A DNA stretch of 40,162 bases from an uncultured bacterium (GCA_905214315.1 CAJMLN010000018.1:1-40162), one strand, 5' to 3'; shown: positions 8,622 to 17,536, numbered from the stretch's first letter. Program-made: numbers and translations. The notes: generated by a model not told the origin, from the sequence alone.

Positions 8622-9109
8622 GTCTGCGTCCGACGCTGCGGTACCGGCGCATCAGCGATATTCCCGTTGAAAAACTGCGGGAAATGAATATTCGCCTGAT
8701 CTTGGCGGATATGGACAATACCCTTGCTCCCTGGCACAGCGTGGAAGTGCCGGCAGAGAGCAAGGCCTGGGTGAAGCGGGTTCAGGAGGCGGGGATTCCG
8801 GTTCTGCTGCTTACCAACAGTAAGAGCGAAAACGCGGATATTACCGCAAAAAGCCTGGAGATTGAAGCTGTAAAGAATGCGCGTAAGCCCATGAAGAAGC
8901 CGACGGCGCAGCTTCTGGTCCAGTGGGGCGTTTCACCGCAGGAAGCGCTGATTATCGGCGATCAGCTGTTTACCGATATCCAGCTGGCCAATGCATTGGG
9001 CGCCAAAAGCGTGCTGCTGGAGCCGCTCTCCCCGGAAGAATGGTGGTGCACCAAGGTGTTCAACCGCAGCCGGGAGCGGCTGGTATGGCCGTTTTTGTTC
9101 CGAAAATAG
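8618..9109 (+). CDS. YqeG-family HAD-type phosphatase
   Basis: A 163-residue HAD superfamily (subclass IIIA) protein of the YqeG type. The first HAD motif is LADMDNTLAPW near residue 29, the Thr/Ser motif is LLTNSKSEN near 65, the Lys follows in the KPMKKP stretch near 90, and the last motif is IIGDQLFTDIQLAN near 112. The family is widespread in Firmicutes; members have been linked to phosphatidylglycerolphosphate or nucleotide phosphatase activity, but the substrate here is unknown. It starts within the valS stop (ATGA overlap), so translation is coupled. If it acts on phosphatidylglycerol phosphate it would complete the step after PgsA, 3 kb upstream; that is inference. Confidence 0.88.
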   Translation: MSLRPTLRYRRISDIPVEKLREMNIRLILADMDNTLAPWHSVEVPAESKAWVKRVQEAGIPVLLLTNSKSENADITAKSLEIEAVKNARKPMKKPTAQLLVQWGVSPQEALIIGDQLFTDIQLANALGAKSVLLEPLSPEEWWCTKVFNRSRERLVWPFLFRK

Positions 9110-9183
9110 GCCCAAGACGTGATTTTTTTTCAGATAGTTCTATACAAAAGCGCGAAAATATGATATGATAGGGGTGAGAGAAA

Positions 9184-10221
9184 ATGGAAAAGCTCCTGCG
9201 GCAGCAGTTTCCCCAGGCGGAGGCGTTTGTCGTTTCCAATCCGGCGGATATCTTTTACCTGACCGGCTTTTTCTGCAGTGACAGTCTGCTTTTATACGGC
9301 GCGGAGCCCATACTGGTGACGGACGGCCGCTATGCCGTTGCCGCCAAAAGGGCAAGGGCGGAGGTACGTATCGTATCCGGCTCCTATCTTTCCGGGCTTG
9401 CAGAGGCGGCCAAACAAAAGGGATACCGCACGTTAGGCATTCAGGAGGATTTCTTAACGGCGCAGGAATATCTAACTTTGCAGGAAGAACAGTTTTCTCT
9501 GATTCCTACCCGCAGTGTTTTCTGTGGGCTGCGGGCTGCGAAGAATGAGCATGAGGTCAAGGCGATCCGCATGGCTCAGGCTGTTACCGATCAGGCGTTT
9601 GAAAGGTTATTGCCTTATATACGCGAAGGTGCAACCGAAAAGCAGCTGCGTGCCCGGCTGGAGTTTTTGCTGTTTGACTGCGGCGCTGACGGACTGGCCT
9701 TTGAAACGATTGTCGCCGGCGGCCCCAACGGTGCGCTGCCCCACGCGGTGCCCTCGGATCGGCCGGTAAAAAAAGGTGAGTTTATTACCTTTGATTTCGG
9801 TGCCAGAGTAGGCGGCTACTGCAGCGATATGACGCGTACGGTGGCGTTGGGTCCGGTTGACGCGCGTCAAAAAGAGATTTATGAGGCTGTGGGCAAGGCT
9901 CATGAGGCAGGCGCGGCGCTGTTAAAGCCGGGAAATTCTGCTCGGGAAGCGGATGAGGCCGCCAGAAATGTTTTGGCAGAAGCCGGTCTTGGCAAATATT
10001 TTGTTCATTCTTTAGGGCACGGCGTGGGCATAGAAATTCATGAGCAGCCGCGGCTTTCCCCAAAAAGCGACGATGTTCTTGTGCCGGGCCATGTGGTTAC
10101 GGTGGAGCCGGGCGTGTATATCGAGGGCTTTTGCGGGGTACGAACCGAAAATATGTATGTAATTTCCCTCTTCGGCCATGAAAATTTGACCGAGACGGAT
10201 AAAAAACTAATAAAATTATAA
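9184..10221 (+). CDS. Xaa-Pro aminopeptidase family (M24B) protein
   Basis: A 345-residue metallopeptidase of the creatinase/aminopeptidase P type. The N-terminal domain (about 1-120) has the SNPADIFYLTGF motif. The C-terminal pita-bread domain carries the five metal ligands in order: TFDFGARVGGYCSDMTRT (two Asp), HSLGHGVGIEIHE (His), VVTVEPGVYI (Glu) and RTENM (Glu). Such enzymes cut N-terminal residues before proline and are cytosolic. The gene lies 22 bases before efp, a pairing that is conserved in Firmicutes. The start follows GGGGTGAGAG. Confidence 0.92.
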   Translation: MEKLLRQQFPQAEAFVVSNPADIFYLTGFFCSDSLLLYGAEPILVTDGRYAVAAKRARAEVRIVSGSYLSGLAEAAKQKGYRTLGIQEDFLTAQEYLTLQEEQFSLIPTRSVFCGLRAAKNEHEVKAIRMAQAVTDQAFERLLPYIREGATEKQLRARLEFLLFDCGADGLAFETIVAGGPNGALPHAVPSDRPVKKGEFITFDFGARVGGYCSDMTRTVALGPVDARQKEIYEAVGKAHEAGAALLKPGNSAREADEAARNVLAEAGLGKYFVHSLGHGVGIEIHEQPRLSPKSDDVLVPGHVVTVEPGVYIEGFCGVRTENMYVISLFGHENLTETDKKLIKL

Positions 10222-10243
10222 TACTATACAGGAGGAAACTTGA

Positions 10244-10804
10244 ATGATTTCAGCAGGCGAATTCAGAAAGGGCATTACAGTGGAGATTGACGGCAACGTT
10301 TACGTGATTGTAGACTTTTTGCACGTGAAACCCGGTAAGGGCGCCGCTTTTGTGAGAACCAAGATCAAAAATGTAATGACGGGTCAGGTACTGGAGCGTA
10401 CCTTTAACCCTAACGAAAAATATCCTCTGGCGCATATTGAGCGCAAGGAGATGCAGTATCTCTATAATGAGGAAGAGCTTTATTATTTCATGGATAACGA
10501 AACCTACGATCAGATTGCACTGAACAAAGACCAGGTGGACGCGGCTCTGCCCTATTTGAAGGACAGCCTTGTAGTTTCCATAAAATTCTATAAGGGCAAT
10601 GCTTTTTCCGTAGAAGCGCCGAACTTTGTGGAATTTGAAATCATTGATGCTGAACCCGGCGTGAAGGGTGATACCGCTACCAATGTTACAAAGCAGGCTA
10701 CGATTGAAACAGGCTATAAAGTGAACGTGCCGCTTTTTGTAAATGTGGGCGACAAAATCAGAATTGATACACGAACCGGAGAATACATGGATCGTGTAAA
10801 CTGA
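10244..10804 (+). CDS. efp: Translation elongation factor P
   Basis: A 186-residue elongation factor that relieves ribosome stalling at proline runs. Domain I holds the KPGKG loop with Lys32 at the tip, the position modified in other species. The OB-fold domains II and III follow, ending with the IRIDTRTGEYMDRV signature. No EpmA/EarP-type modification gene is seen nearby. The ribosome site is AGGAGG, nine bases before the start. It is co-directional with the peptidase gene upstream and the CD1247-like gene downstream (32 bases on). Confidence 0.97.
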   Translation: MISAGEFRKGITVEIDGNVYVIVDFLHVKPGKGAAFVRTKIKNVMTGQVLERTFNPNEKYPLAHIERKEMQYLYNEEELYYFMDNETYDQIALNKDQVDAALPYLKDSLVVSIKFYKGNAFSVEAPNFVEFEIIDAEPGVKGDTATNVTKQATIETGYKVNVPLFVNVGDKIRIDTRTGEYMDRVN

Positions 10805-10836
10805 TTGTTTCCCTGAATGAAAAGGAGGAAATTGTG

Positions 10837-11274
10837 ATGTCAGTTGAAAAAAAGGTTGCCTATCTGAAGGGACTTGCCGAGGGCTTAAATATCTCGGAAA
10901 ATACCGCTGAGGGAAAAATGCTCCGGGCTATTGTGGACACGCTGGGCGTGATTGCCGATGAGCTTGAGGGCGTGGACGAGGAGCTGAAGCAGCTGAACGA
11001 GTACGTGGAAGAAGTCGATGGCGATTTAATGGAGCTGGAAGAGGATTTCTATGAGGATGATTGTGACTGCGACGATTGCTGCGACTGTGACGACGACGAT
11101 TGTGACGACGACTGTGATTGCTGCTGTGACGACTGCGATGACTGTGACGATGATGAGTTTGACTATGATGAATATGAATGCCCCCAGTGCCATGAAATCG
11201 TAAGCTTCAGCGGCGATTTTGCAGAAAGCGAGCTTGTTTGCCCGAACTGCGGCGCCAGTCTTCTTGAAAAATAA
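10837..11274 (+). CDS. CD1247-type protein with Asp/Cys-rich tract and zinc ribbon
   Basis: A 145-residue cytosolic protein. Residues 1-70 form a helical domain of the kind named after Clostridioides CD1247 (KVAYLKGLAEGLNI, then a leucine-rich acidic helix). Residues about 72-108 are almost only Asp and Cys, in DCDDCC-type runs. The C-terminus (about 116-145) has two CPxC pairs (CPQCHE and CPNCGA) that form a likely zinc ribbon. The function is unknown; the composition suggests metal binding or a redox buffer. The ATG at 10837 is eight bases from AAAGGAGG; a GTG three bases upstream is the alternative. It is the last gene of the run with efp. Confidence 0.8.
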   Translation: MSVEKKVAYLKGLAEGLNISENTAEGKMLRAIVDTLGVIADELEGVDEELKQLNEYVEEVDGDLMELEEDFYEDDCDCDDCCDCDDDDCDDDCDCCCDDCDDCDDDEFDYDEYECPQCHEIVSFSGDFAESELVCPNCGASLLEK

Positions 11275-11286
11275 TATGAAAAAACG

Positions 11287-11313
11287 CCCGCTTTTAAAGC
11301 GGGCCGTTTTTTT
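11287..11313. terminator. Bidirectional terminator between convergent genes
   Basis: CCCGCTTT and AAAGCGGG arms, flanked by A-run on the left and seven T residues on the right. It can end the efp-side transcript and the lipoprotein transcript coming from the right. Confidence 0.85.
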
Positions 11314-11388
11314 CGTTCACAGCTTTTTTCGTGTTTCACTGATGTAACATCAGCTGTACCGGTGCAAAAACACAGCAGCCGGTATTTT

Positions 11389-12543
11389 TTATTCTTCCTT
11401 TTCAAATGAAACCGGGGGCGTGATAATTTCCAGAGGAATCTCCGGGGTGCTGGAAAAGCCCATACGCTCTATGGTAATCATTTCAGGGCCGCGTTCGTTG
11501 CCCACGTGCGTCATCCAATGATAGCCGCCGGCATGTCCCGCGTAAATTCCTACATGGCGCGCAGCGGCGCTGTCAGCGGCGCCGAATACCTTAAAGACGA
11601 CGATAGAACCTACGGGAATACTCTCCTCCGGACGAAATACCACAGTTCCGTCAGCATTTCTTTTGGCGGAAAATGAAATTTTGCGGGAAAGTCCTTTGTT
11701 GACCCAATCCTCCGCGGCAAGCCGCCAGGACTGTGCGGAACAGGAATTTTCCGGCTTTGTTAAAAACGAGGTATCGATTCCCGCAATGTTGGGAAGATAG
11801 TTAAAATACGCATAGGTTACATATGAGGCGCAGACGAGTCCCCCGTTCTTTTTGATCTTTGCGATATCGGGCGCTCCGCCGACGGTCGTTTCGTAGCCGG
11901 AGGATACGCCGTAATCGTATCCCAGGCCGGAAAGATACCCTAAAGCTTCTTTATGTTTTCCTAAAATAAAAACCCACATATTTCCGTCGTCCCGGTGCTT
12001 TTGCAGATTATAGCCTGTGTATTCCAAAGCGTCGAGAAAGACGTTATCGTTGATATCGATATTGCTGTTGTATTTTTGCTCCGGCGGCAGATCCTCGGCG
12101 GGCAATTCGGGTTCAGGCGTTGCGACAGGCTGCTCGGAAAGATATTTTGCACTCATATAGCCAAACTGACCCGGAGCATATTGAATATAATACCAGCCGT
12201 CGATGTTTTGATAGGCGTCTACCTGGGTGTTCTGCTTCAAACTGATAATTTTTTGACTTCCTGCCGAGGCTCCGGCGCGCACATTTACACTTCTGTGCGT
12301 TACATACATGGGGGCAGACTGCGTCAGATCCGGCAGAACGGCTGTTGGCGTCGCCTCTGCGGTTGGAGAGGGCGAAGGGGCGAGGGATGGCGTTGCGGGC
12401 AGGGGCGTCGCAGGGAAAGGCGAGGCTGTCGTCTGCGGTATATCCGTCGGAGAAGGGGAAATTTCAAGGGCTGCAGAATTGCTGCATCCGCTTATGGATA
12501 CTATCAATAATACGGCAATGATGAGAACAGCTGCTTTCTTCAT
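11389..12543 (-). CDS. Lipoprotein with SH3-type domain and NlpC/P60-like C-terminal domain
   Basis: A 384-residue exported protein. A signal peptide ends in SISGC, with the lipid-modified Cys at residue 20. A Pro/Ser/Thr-rich linker (about 27-75) follows, then a bacterial SH3 domain (about 78-140, with VNVRAGAS and GYMSAKYL). The C-terminal domain (about 165-384) has Cys in GGLVCASYVTYAYFNY, His in ARHVGIYAG and a further HWMTHVGN; this order fits a Cys-His NlpC/P60-type hydrolase that cuts peptidoglycan stems. The assignment of that domain is from motif order only and it is divergent. Single gene with a strong promoter at 12573-12601. Confidence 0.82.
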   Translation of the reverse strand: MKKAAVLIIAVLLIVSISGCSNSAALEISPSPTDIPQTTASPFPATPLPATPSLAPSPSPTAEATPTAVLPDLTQSAPMYVTHRSVNVRAGASAGSQKIISLKQNTQVDAYQNIDGWYYIQYAPGQFGYMSAKYLSEQPVATPEPELPAEDLPPEQKYNSNIDINDNVFLDALEYTGYNLQKHRDDGNMWVFILGKHKEALGYLSGLGYDYGVSSGYETTVGGAPDIAKIKKNGGLVCASYVTYAYFNYLPNIAGIDTSFLTKPENSCSAQSWRLAAEDWVNKGLSRKISFSAKRNADGTVVFRPEESIPVGSIVVFKVFGAADSAAARHVGIYAGHAGGYHWMTHVGNERGPEMITIERMGFSSTPEIPLEIITPPVSFEKEE

Positions 12544-12572
12544 AAAGGTCTCCTTGCATAAAAGTCCTTACG

Positions 12573-12601
12573 AGTATAGCAGAAAATGTATTTTGTGTCA
12601 A
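12573..12601 (-). promoter_or_regulatory. Promoter of the SH3/NlpC-like lipoprotein
   Basis: On the minus strand: TTGACA (12601-12596), a 17-base spacer and TATACT (12578-12573), about 30 bases before the start codon. Confidence 0.85.
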
Positions 12602-12709
12602 GGAATTGCGTTTTTCGGCGCTTTTTTATAACAATAGGCATAGTTTACGGGGACGGCATGAAGAATAAAGCTGAGCCAGGCGAAAGCTTTTATTAAAGAG
12701 GAATAGAGC

Positions 12710-12741
12710 AAAAAAATGAGCCCGGATAATTCCGGACTCAT
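12710..12741 (-). terminator. Terminator of the surface-protein gene
   Basis: On the minus strand, GAGTCCGG and CCGGGCTC arms followed by seven T residues. It lies just beyond the stop at 12777. The remaining intergenic bases up to the lipoprotein promoter show nothing else. Confidence 0.8.
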
Positions 12742-12776
12742 TTCCAAGCAAATCAATTTTTATTTTTGGTTAGCGT

Positions 12777-15311
12777 TTATTCCTGCTCTTTTTTCTTTTT
12801 GGCCGCGATGACCAGTGCAATTGCCGCAACCGCAACCGTTGCCATCAGTGCCACGGGCAGGATATCACCGCCGGGCTTATTGGCCGATTCCGGCAGTTCA
12901 TATACGGCGGTCACTGTCATACTGGCCTTCGCATTGCTGTCCAGTTTCTGCAGATATTCAACGCCGATGCCGGAGATGATAAATTCTGTACCGGCTTTGA
13001 TTTCCTTGCCGCCGTCTTTGGTTCGTATGTCGAAGCGGGGGAAATACTGGTCATAGGTATAGGTAGTTTCTACACCATCGGCATTTAGGGTATAGGTAGC
13101 GTCGCACTCATAGGCGATCAGCAGTGATTCACCTGCGGGAACAATCAGTTTATCCGTATTCTTTACTGGCTTCCAGCTATCGCCGCTATTGCCCTTATGC
13201 AGTACCGTAGCAGAGAACCATATCTGGATATCCTCGCTGCCGGTATTGGAAATAACAATGTTTTTCTTTACTTTTCCGTCCTTTACGTCAGCCGCGCTGA
13301 TAAAGCCTGCTGCGTTTGTGCTGCAGAAATACGGTTCGCCGGAAAAGTCCTTAGTAAAGGTCCACTTTACACCTACCGGATCTTTTTCAACCGGGGGAGT
13401 TACCGGGTCGCCGCTCTGCCCCTCTTTTGCAAAGGTCAGTTCGTCTATTAAATACGCGTCTCCATTGGCGCCTTCTTTATAGATGCCTTCGGCGCCATCG
13501 AAGCGAATCAACAGCTTATAGGCGTCCTTGTAGCCTTTTTCTGCATACAGGCGTGCGATCTGTGCCAGGTAAGCCTCGGAAACCTTTACGTCAATGGTGA
13601 ACTGTTTCCATTCTTTGGTTAACTCAAGCAAATCAGTGCAGGAGGAATAGGTGGCCACATAATCACTGGCTTCTCCGCCGAATTCCTTTACCATATCATT
13701 TGCGCTCTTGTGGATCTGGGAATTTAAGAAAATCTTTATTTTTGCGCTGTCCACTGAGGCATTTGCATCCAATTTTGCGTAGAAGCTGAGCTTATACGTA
13801 CCGGCGCCGGCGCCGGCATAGCCGTTTTCAGCATCATTGATAATCGCGGGACCTACGTCAAAGCCCAAAGCGGAATAGGAAGGCTTGGCTGTTCCGCTGC
13901 CTGTAAATTTCATCGCTTTATCCGTGCCGTTGGCACCGCCGTCCACACGGGCCAGCGTACCGCCATGGGTGGAGAATTGCATCCAGCCCTTGTCGCTTTC
14001 TTCCAGCGTGCCGTCACCTAAAAGAACGGTATCGGAAACCGTGCCGCTGAATTTTGCGGTAAGGTTTTTATCCGCAATCGCAGTCACAATGCAGGTATTG
14101 TCAAAGGTAATCGTTGCATCGCTGCTTACCAGTACATCGCCGGCATACCAGCCGTCGAACGTGCAGCCGTCTGCCGGAACAGCCGTAAAGGTATCCTCCA
14201 CGCCAAACACCTTTTTGTCGGCAATCTTGTGGAAGGCCAGACCTTTCTCAGTATTTTCATTGGTTACGGTAACCGTGCCGTCCAGTACGGCAACTGTCCT
14301 TTTATAGGAAAGACCGGAGATATTGTTAAACCGACTGACGCCTGCCTGCCCTTTCATGCCATATCCGAAAACATAGTTCTCGCCGAACAGCTCTTTACCG
14401 TTGGCATCCAGCATATAAATCAGCCAGAAATCATCTTCTGCATACTCGATACCGGAAACATCCACCGCAATGGTGGCACAGCCGCCTGCCGGAATGGTAG
14501 TTTCCTTATACGTAAGTTTGGTGGTCCATTTGCCGTCGTTTGCCCGTACCTGAAGGCTGGGGGTAACCGGCTGGTCGTTTAAGTTATACAGGGTAAAGGT
14601 TACCTTGCCGTCTGTAGCAGGTAAATTTTTACCGGTAAGCACGCCGGAACCGTTCAGGAAAGGATCCTTGGTGGTGCTGTACAGGCCGATAAAGTCGCCG
14701 GGAATTTTTACAAAGGAAAAGTCGTCCAGGTACAGAACAGAGCCTTTGCCGATACCGTCGAACATAAGCTGTAGTTTTGTATCTGCCGCCTGTGTGGCGG
14801 TGAGCTCACAGAAGGTATTTATATAGAACCATTCGCCCTGCTTAATGGAACTGGAGGCAAAATTCCAATATGCATTGGAACCCTGCAGATTAGCCGAACC
14901 GCGGAACGTGCTCTGCATGGTTTTCGGGGTTTCTTCCGTATGCCCCTCGGGCATGGTTTCAAAATACACCCAGGTGCTGAGCATATAGGTTCCCGCCCCG
15001 TCCACCACCGCTTTGGTAGCGTCCACAGTAAGCGCCGGTGAAGTCCAGCTGCCTTCTCCGCCTGAAAATTTCAGTGAAGAGTTGCCGCTGCGGACGGGCG
15101 CGCCGTCTGCCTTGCTGACAATTTCTACCTTACCGGAAGATTGAGGGACAAAATACGTGGTGCTTCCCTTTTCGAAATCATCAAACAGATATTCGCCGTC
15201 CACAATCGTGGCCTGGGAAGTATCTGCTGCCGAAATGGAAAGCAGCGACAATCCTGCAAACGCGCCGACGGCAAGCGTCAGTGAAAGCAGGATGCCTAAA
15301 GCTTTTTTCAT
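12777..15311 (-). CDS. Large membrane-tethered surface protein with carbohydrate-binding-type modules
   Basis: An 844-residue exported protein. A signal peptide (about 1-29) is followed by a jelly-roll-type module (about 35-210, with FDDFEKGS and YLDDFSF), a beta-rich region, an InlB B-repeat-like unit with TFDGWYAGDVL near 385, and a second jelly-roll-type module (about 425-620, with YLIDELTFAKEG). A further beta domain ends near 815. The C-terminus is a hydrophobic segment then KKKKEQE; there is no LPXTG motif, so it is probably held by the membrane. No catalytic motif is recognised, so a binding role for glycans is inferred. The same type of C-terminal anchor is on the GH140-like protein at 27802-30291. 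The start at 15311 follows AGGAGG; an in-frame ATG 13 codons upstream is rejected. Confidence 0.82.
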   Translation of the reverse strand: MKKALGILLSLTLAVGAFAGLSLLSISAADTSQATIVDGEYLFDDFEKGSTTYFVPQSSGKVEIVSKADGAPVRSGNSSLKFSGGEGSWTSPALTVDATKAVVDGAGTYMLSTWVYFETMPEGHTEETPKTMQSTFRGSANLQGSNAYWNFASSSIKQGEWFYINTFCELTATQAADTKLQLMFDGIGKGSVLYLDDFSFVKIPGDFIGLYSTTKDPFLNGSGVLTGKNLPATDGKVTFTLYNLNDQPVTPSLQVRANDGKWTTKLTYKETTIPAGGCATIAVDVSGIEYAEDDFWLIYMLDANGKELFGENYVFGYGMKGQAGVSRFNNISGLSYKRTVAVLDGTVTVTNENTEKGLAFHKIADKKVFGVEDTFTAVPADGCTFDGWYAGDVLVSSDATITFDNTCIVTAIADKNLTAKFSGTVSDTVLLGDGTLEESDKGWMQFSTHGGTLARVDGGANGTDKAMKFTGSGTAKPSYSALGFDVGPAIINDAENGYAGAGAGTYKLSFYAKLDANASVDSAKIKIFLNSQIHKSANDMVKEFGGEASDYVATYSSCTDLLELTKEWKQFTIDVKVSEAYLAQIARLYAEKGYKDAYKLLIRFDGAEGIYKEGANGDAYLIDELTFAKEGQSGDPVTPPVEKDPVGVKWTFTKDFSGEPYFCSTNAAGFISAADVKDGKVKKNIVISNTGSEDIQIWFSATVLHKGNSGDSWKPVKNTDKLIVPAGESLLIAYECDATYTLNADGVETTYTYDQYFPRFDIRTKDGGKEIKAGTEFIISGIGVEYLQKLDSNAKASMTVTAVYELPESANKPGGDILPVALMATVAVAAIALVIAAKKKKEQE

Positions 15312-15352
15312 AAAAAATCCTCCTTTTGATAAACATAAATTTTTACACATAT

Positions 15353-15382
15353 AGGATATAACAGAATCGCTGCAATGTCAAT
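15353..15382 (-). promoter_or_regulatory. Promoter of the surface-protein gene
   Basis: On the minus strand: TTGACA (15382-15377), 18-base spacer, TATCCT (15358-15353), about 40 bases before the start codon. Confidence 0.6.
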
Positions 15383-15439
15383 AGTGTTTTTTAAAAATAT
15401 CTTCCTATTTTAAAGGAAAATCTGGTGTGTTTTCCCTGC

Positions 15440-15462
15440 AAAAAAAGCGGCATTTCTGCCGC
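15440..15462 (-). terminator. Terminator after proS
   Basis: On the minus strand, GCGGCA and TGCCGC arms with a four-base loop, then seven T residues. Confidence 0.85.
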
Positions 15463-15482
15463 TTTATATCTTACAGATCACT

Positions 15483-17201
15483 CTATTTTTCTTTACCCCA
15501 GGAGGCAACCAGTGCCGCAATCTGTTCGGCTGCTTTCTCCAGCGGAATTTTTTCCGAAAAGCTTTTGTCACGGGCCGTAATTTCCACGGTGTTTTCCTTC
15601 ATATTTCTGGGGCTGACAATGGCACGCAAGGGTACGCCCAGCAGATCGGCGTCGGAGAACATGATGCCCGCGCTGACGGCGCGGTCGTCGTAGATCACTT
15701 CCATGCCCATTTCCTGCAGGCGCGCATAGAGAGCATCGGCAAACTGCCGGGTCTGCGCGTCGTCGCTGCGCACGGCGCACAGATGAACCTGCCAGGGGGC
15801 CACCGCCATGGGCCAGATGGGGCCGAAATCATCGTGGTGCGCCTCGCAGATGGAGGCGGCCAGTCTTCCCACGCCGATGCCGTAGCAGCCCATAATCGGA
15901 TGCTGCAGCTCGCCGTTTTTATCCAGGTACGTCATGTTCATGGCTTTGGTGTATTTCGTGCCCAGCTGAAAGATATTGCCCACTTCGATGCCGCGGGAGA
16001 TTGTGATGGAGGGCCTGCCGCAGCAGGGGCAGATGCCGCCCTCTGTAATCTTGGCAAAATCGTGATATTCGGCGTTCCTTACATCGCGCACCATATCCAG
16101 CCCGGTGTAGTGATATTCGGCCTGATTGGCGCCGCAGGAGAGGTTGTTTAAATTTTCAAGCGAGCGGTCGTACAGTACGGTAAAATCGCCCGTTAAGCCT
16201 ACCGGTCCGATGTAGCCGGCCTTTAGGCCGCATTCCTCGGTGATAACGGCCGGATGGATTTCGCAGCCCAGGAAATTGGTCAGCTTGGTTTCGTTTACCT
16301 CCAGATCGCCGCGGATAAACAGCACAATGTACGTGTCGTCGGCGTTTCTCTGGTACACTACCGCCTTGCAGGAATCCTCCTGGGGTGTGTTTAAAAATGC
16401 ACAGATTTCTTCAATGGTGTGAATATCCGGCGTGTGTGCCAGCGTCAGCTCCCGGCTTACGGCGGCGCGCTCTTTTTTCAGGATGCTTTCGGCCGCCTCC
16501 ATATTGGCGCGGTAGCCGCATTCCCTGCACAGGGCGATGGAATCTTCGCCGATAGGCGTTAAAAGCATAAACTCATGAGAAATGCTGCCGCCCATCATGC
16601 CCGAATCCGAGGCAACGGAGATAACCTCCGGCAGTCCGACCCGGGCGTAGATATTTTCATATGCCCGGTGGCACCTGGCGTAATATTCCTCTAAATCCTC
16701 CTGGCTGGTATGGAAGGAATAGGCGTCCTTCATGGTAAATTCCCGTACGCGGATCAAGCCTGCGCGCGGCCGGGCTTCGTCCCGGAATTTGGTCTGGAAC
16801 TGATAGACCATAAACGGATACTTTAAATAGCTCTGTCCGTATTCGCGCACCAGATGCACGGCGGCCTCCTCGTGGGTCATGCCTAGCACTAAGGGGCTGC
16901 CGTTGCGGTCAGCAAAGCGCGCCATTTCCCTGCCGATGGCCTCATACCGGCCGGATTCCTGCCACAGCGAGGCTGGCATCACGACGGGGAACTGAACCTC
17001 CTGTCCGTCGATGGCGTCCATCTCCTGGCGGATGATCTGCTCGATTTTGCGCGTGATTCTCTTCAGCGGCATGTAGGAGGAAAAAATGCCGTTGGCCACA
17101 TATTTCATGTAGCCGCCGCGCACCATCAGGGCGTGGCTGTCAATGATGCAATCTGACGGCCGCTCTTTGAAACGGTCGCCTACAAGCTTTTCTAATTTCA
17201 T
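15483..17201 (-). CDS. proS: Prolyl-tRNA synthetase (bacterial type)
   Basis: A 572-residue class II aminoacyl-tRNA synthetase. Motif 2 is seen as TKFRDEARPRAGLIRVREFTMKD (about residues 134-158) and motif 3 as GCYGIGVGRL (about 443). An editing insertion of about 180 residues lies between them (about 220-400). The C-terminal anticodon-binding domain spans about 470-570. The arrangement with the insertion is the bacterial type rather than the eukaryote-like type. It has its own T-box leader with a separate promoter. Start follows AGGAGAG. Confidence 0.97.
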   Translation of the reverse strand: MKLEKLVGDRFKERPSDCIIDSHALMVRGGYMKYVANGIFSSYMPLKRITRKIEQIIRQEMDAIDGQEVQFPVVMPASLWQESGRYEAIGREMARFADRNGSPLVLGMTHEEAAVHLVREYGQSYLKYPFMVYQFQTKFRDEARPRAGLIRVREFTMKDAYSFHTSQEDLEEYYARCHRAYENIYARVGLPEVISVASDSGMMGGSISHEFMLLTPIGEDSIALCRECGYRANMEAAESILKKERAAVSRELTLAHTPDIHTIEEICAFLNTPQEDSCKAVVYQRNADDTYIVLFIRGDLEVNETKLTNFLGCEIHPAVITEECGLKAGYIGPVGLTGDFTVLYDRSLENLNNLSCGANQAEYHYTGLDMVRDVRNAEYHDFAKITEGGICPCCGRPSITISRGIEVGNIFQLGTKYTKAMNMTYLDKNGELQHPIMGCYGIGVGRLAASICEAHHDDFGPIWPMAVAPWQVHLCAVRSDDAQTRQFADALYARLQEMGMEVIYDDRAVSAGIMFSDADLLGVPLRAIVSPRNMKENTVEITARDKSFSEKIPLEKAAEQIAALVASWGKEK

Positions 17202-17224
17202 ATTGCTCTCCTCTTTTCCTTTTA

Positions 17225-17262
17225 TAAAAAAAGCCCCAAGCCGGTATAAACCAGCTTAGGGC
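17225..17262 (-). terminator. Regulated terminator of the proS T-box
   Basis: On the minus strand, a 12-bp imperfect stem (GCCCTAAGCTGG with CCGGCTTGGGGC), followed by seven T residues. It may also stop transcripts arriving from the sugar operon at 17533-23823, which has no terminator of its own. Confidence 0.85.
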
Positions 17263-17501
17263 GAGTGAATAAAATACCCGCGGTACCACCTAAATTCGGA
17301 AAGATTCCGCACTCCAAGGCAAAACTGCCTTTCCTCTGTGACGGGAGAACCCGGCGGGGCTTACTGAAAAAAGCTTTTGTTCGGCCCGCAGCTCCAGGAG
17401 GGGGTTCGGCGTCTTTTCAATTTAAGGCTTGCACCGGCCGCCTTTTCTCTAAGAAAAATCCAAAACGCTTACTGGTTCCTGTCATCGCTTTTTATTTAAT
17501 T
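17225..17501 (-). ncRNA. T-box leader controlling proS
   Basis: The leader is read on the minus strand from about 17501 to the terminator. The invariant T-box GGTGGTACCGCGG corresponds to 17290-17278. Stem I shows an AGAGA motif and a GGTGCAAGCC apical loop (17440-17420 region). Proline specifier candidates are CCC within GAACCCC (near 17407-17400) or the CCT just after it; I could not settle which. The regulated terminator lies at 17262-17225. Confidence 0.92.
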
Positions 17502-17507
17502 TTGCTT

Positions 17508-17536
17508 ATCATAGCATAAAACCCTGAAGCCGTCAA
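17508..17536 (-). promoter_or_regulatory. Promoter of the proS T-box leader
   Basis: On the minus strand: TTGACG (17536-17531), a 17-base spacer and TATGAT (17513-17508). The -35 box overlaps the stop codon of the upstream kinase gene. Confidence 0.8.

Noticed and set aside
12880..12905. LPXTG-type sorting signal at the end of the surface protein
   Set aside because: Only a PGGD stretch precedes the hydrophobic segment; the canonical motif is absent.
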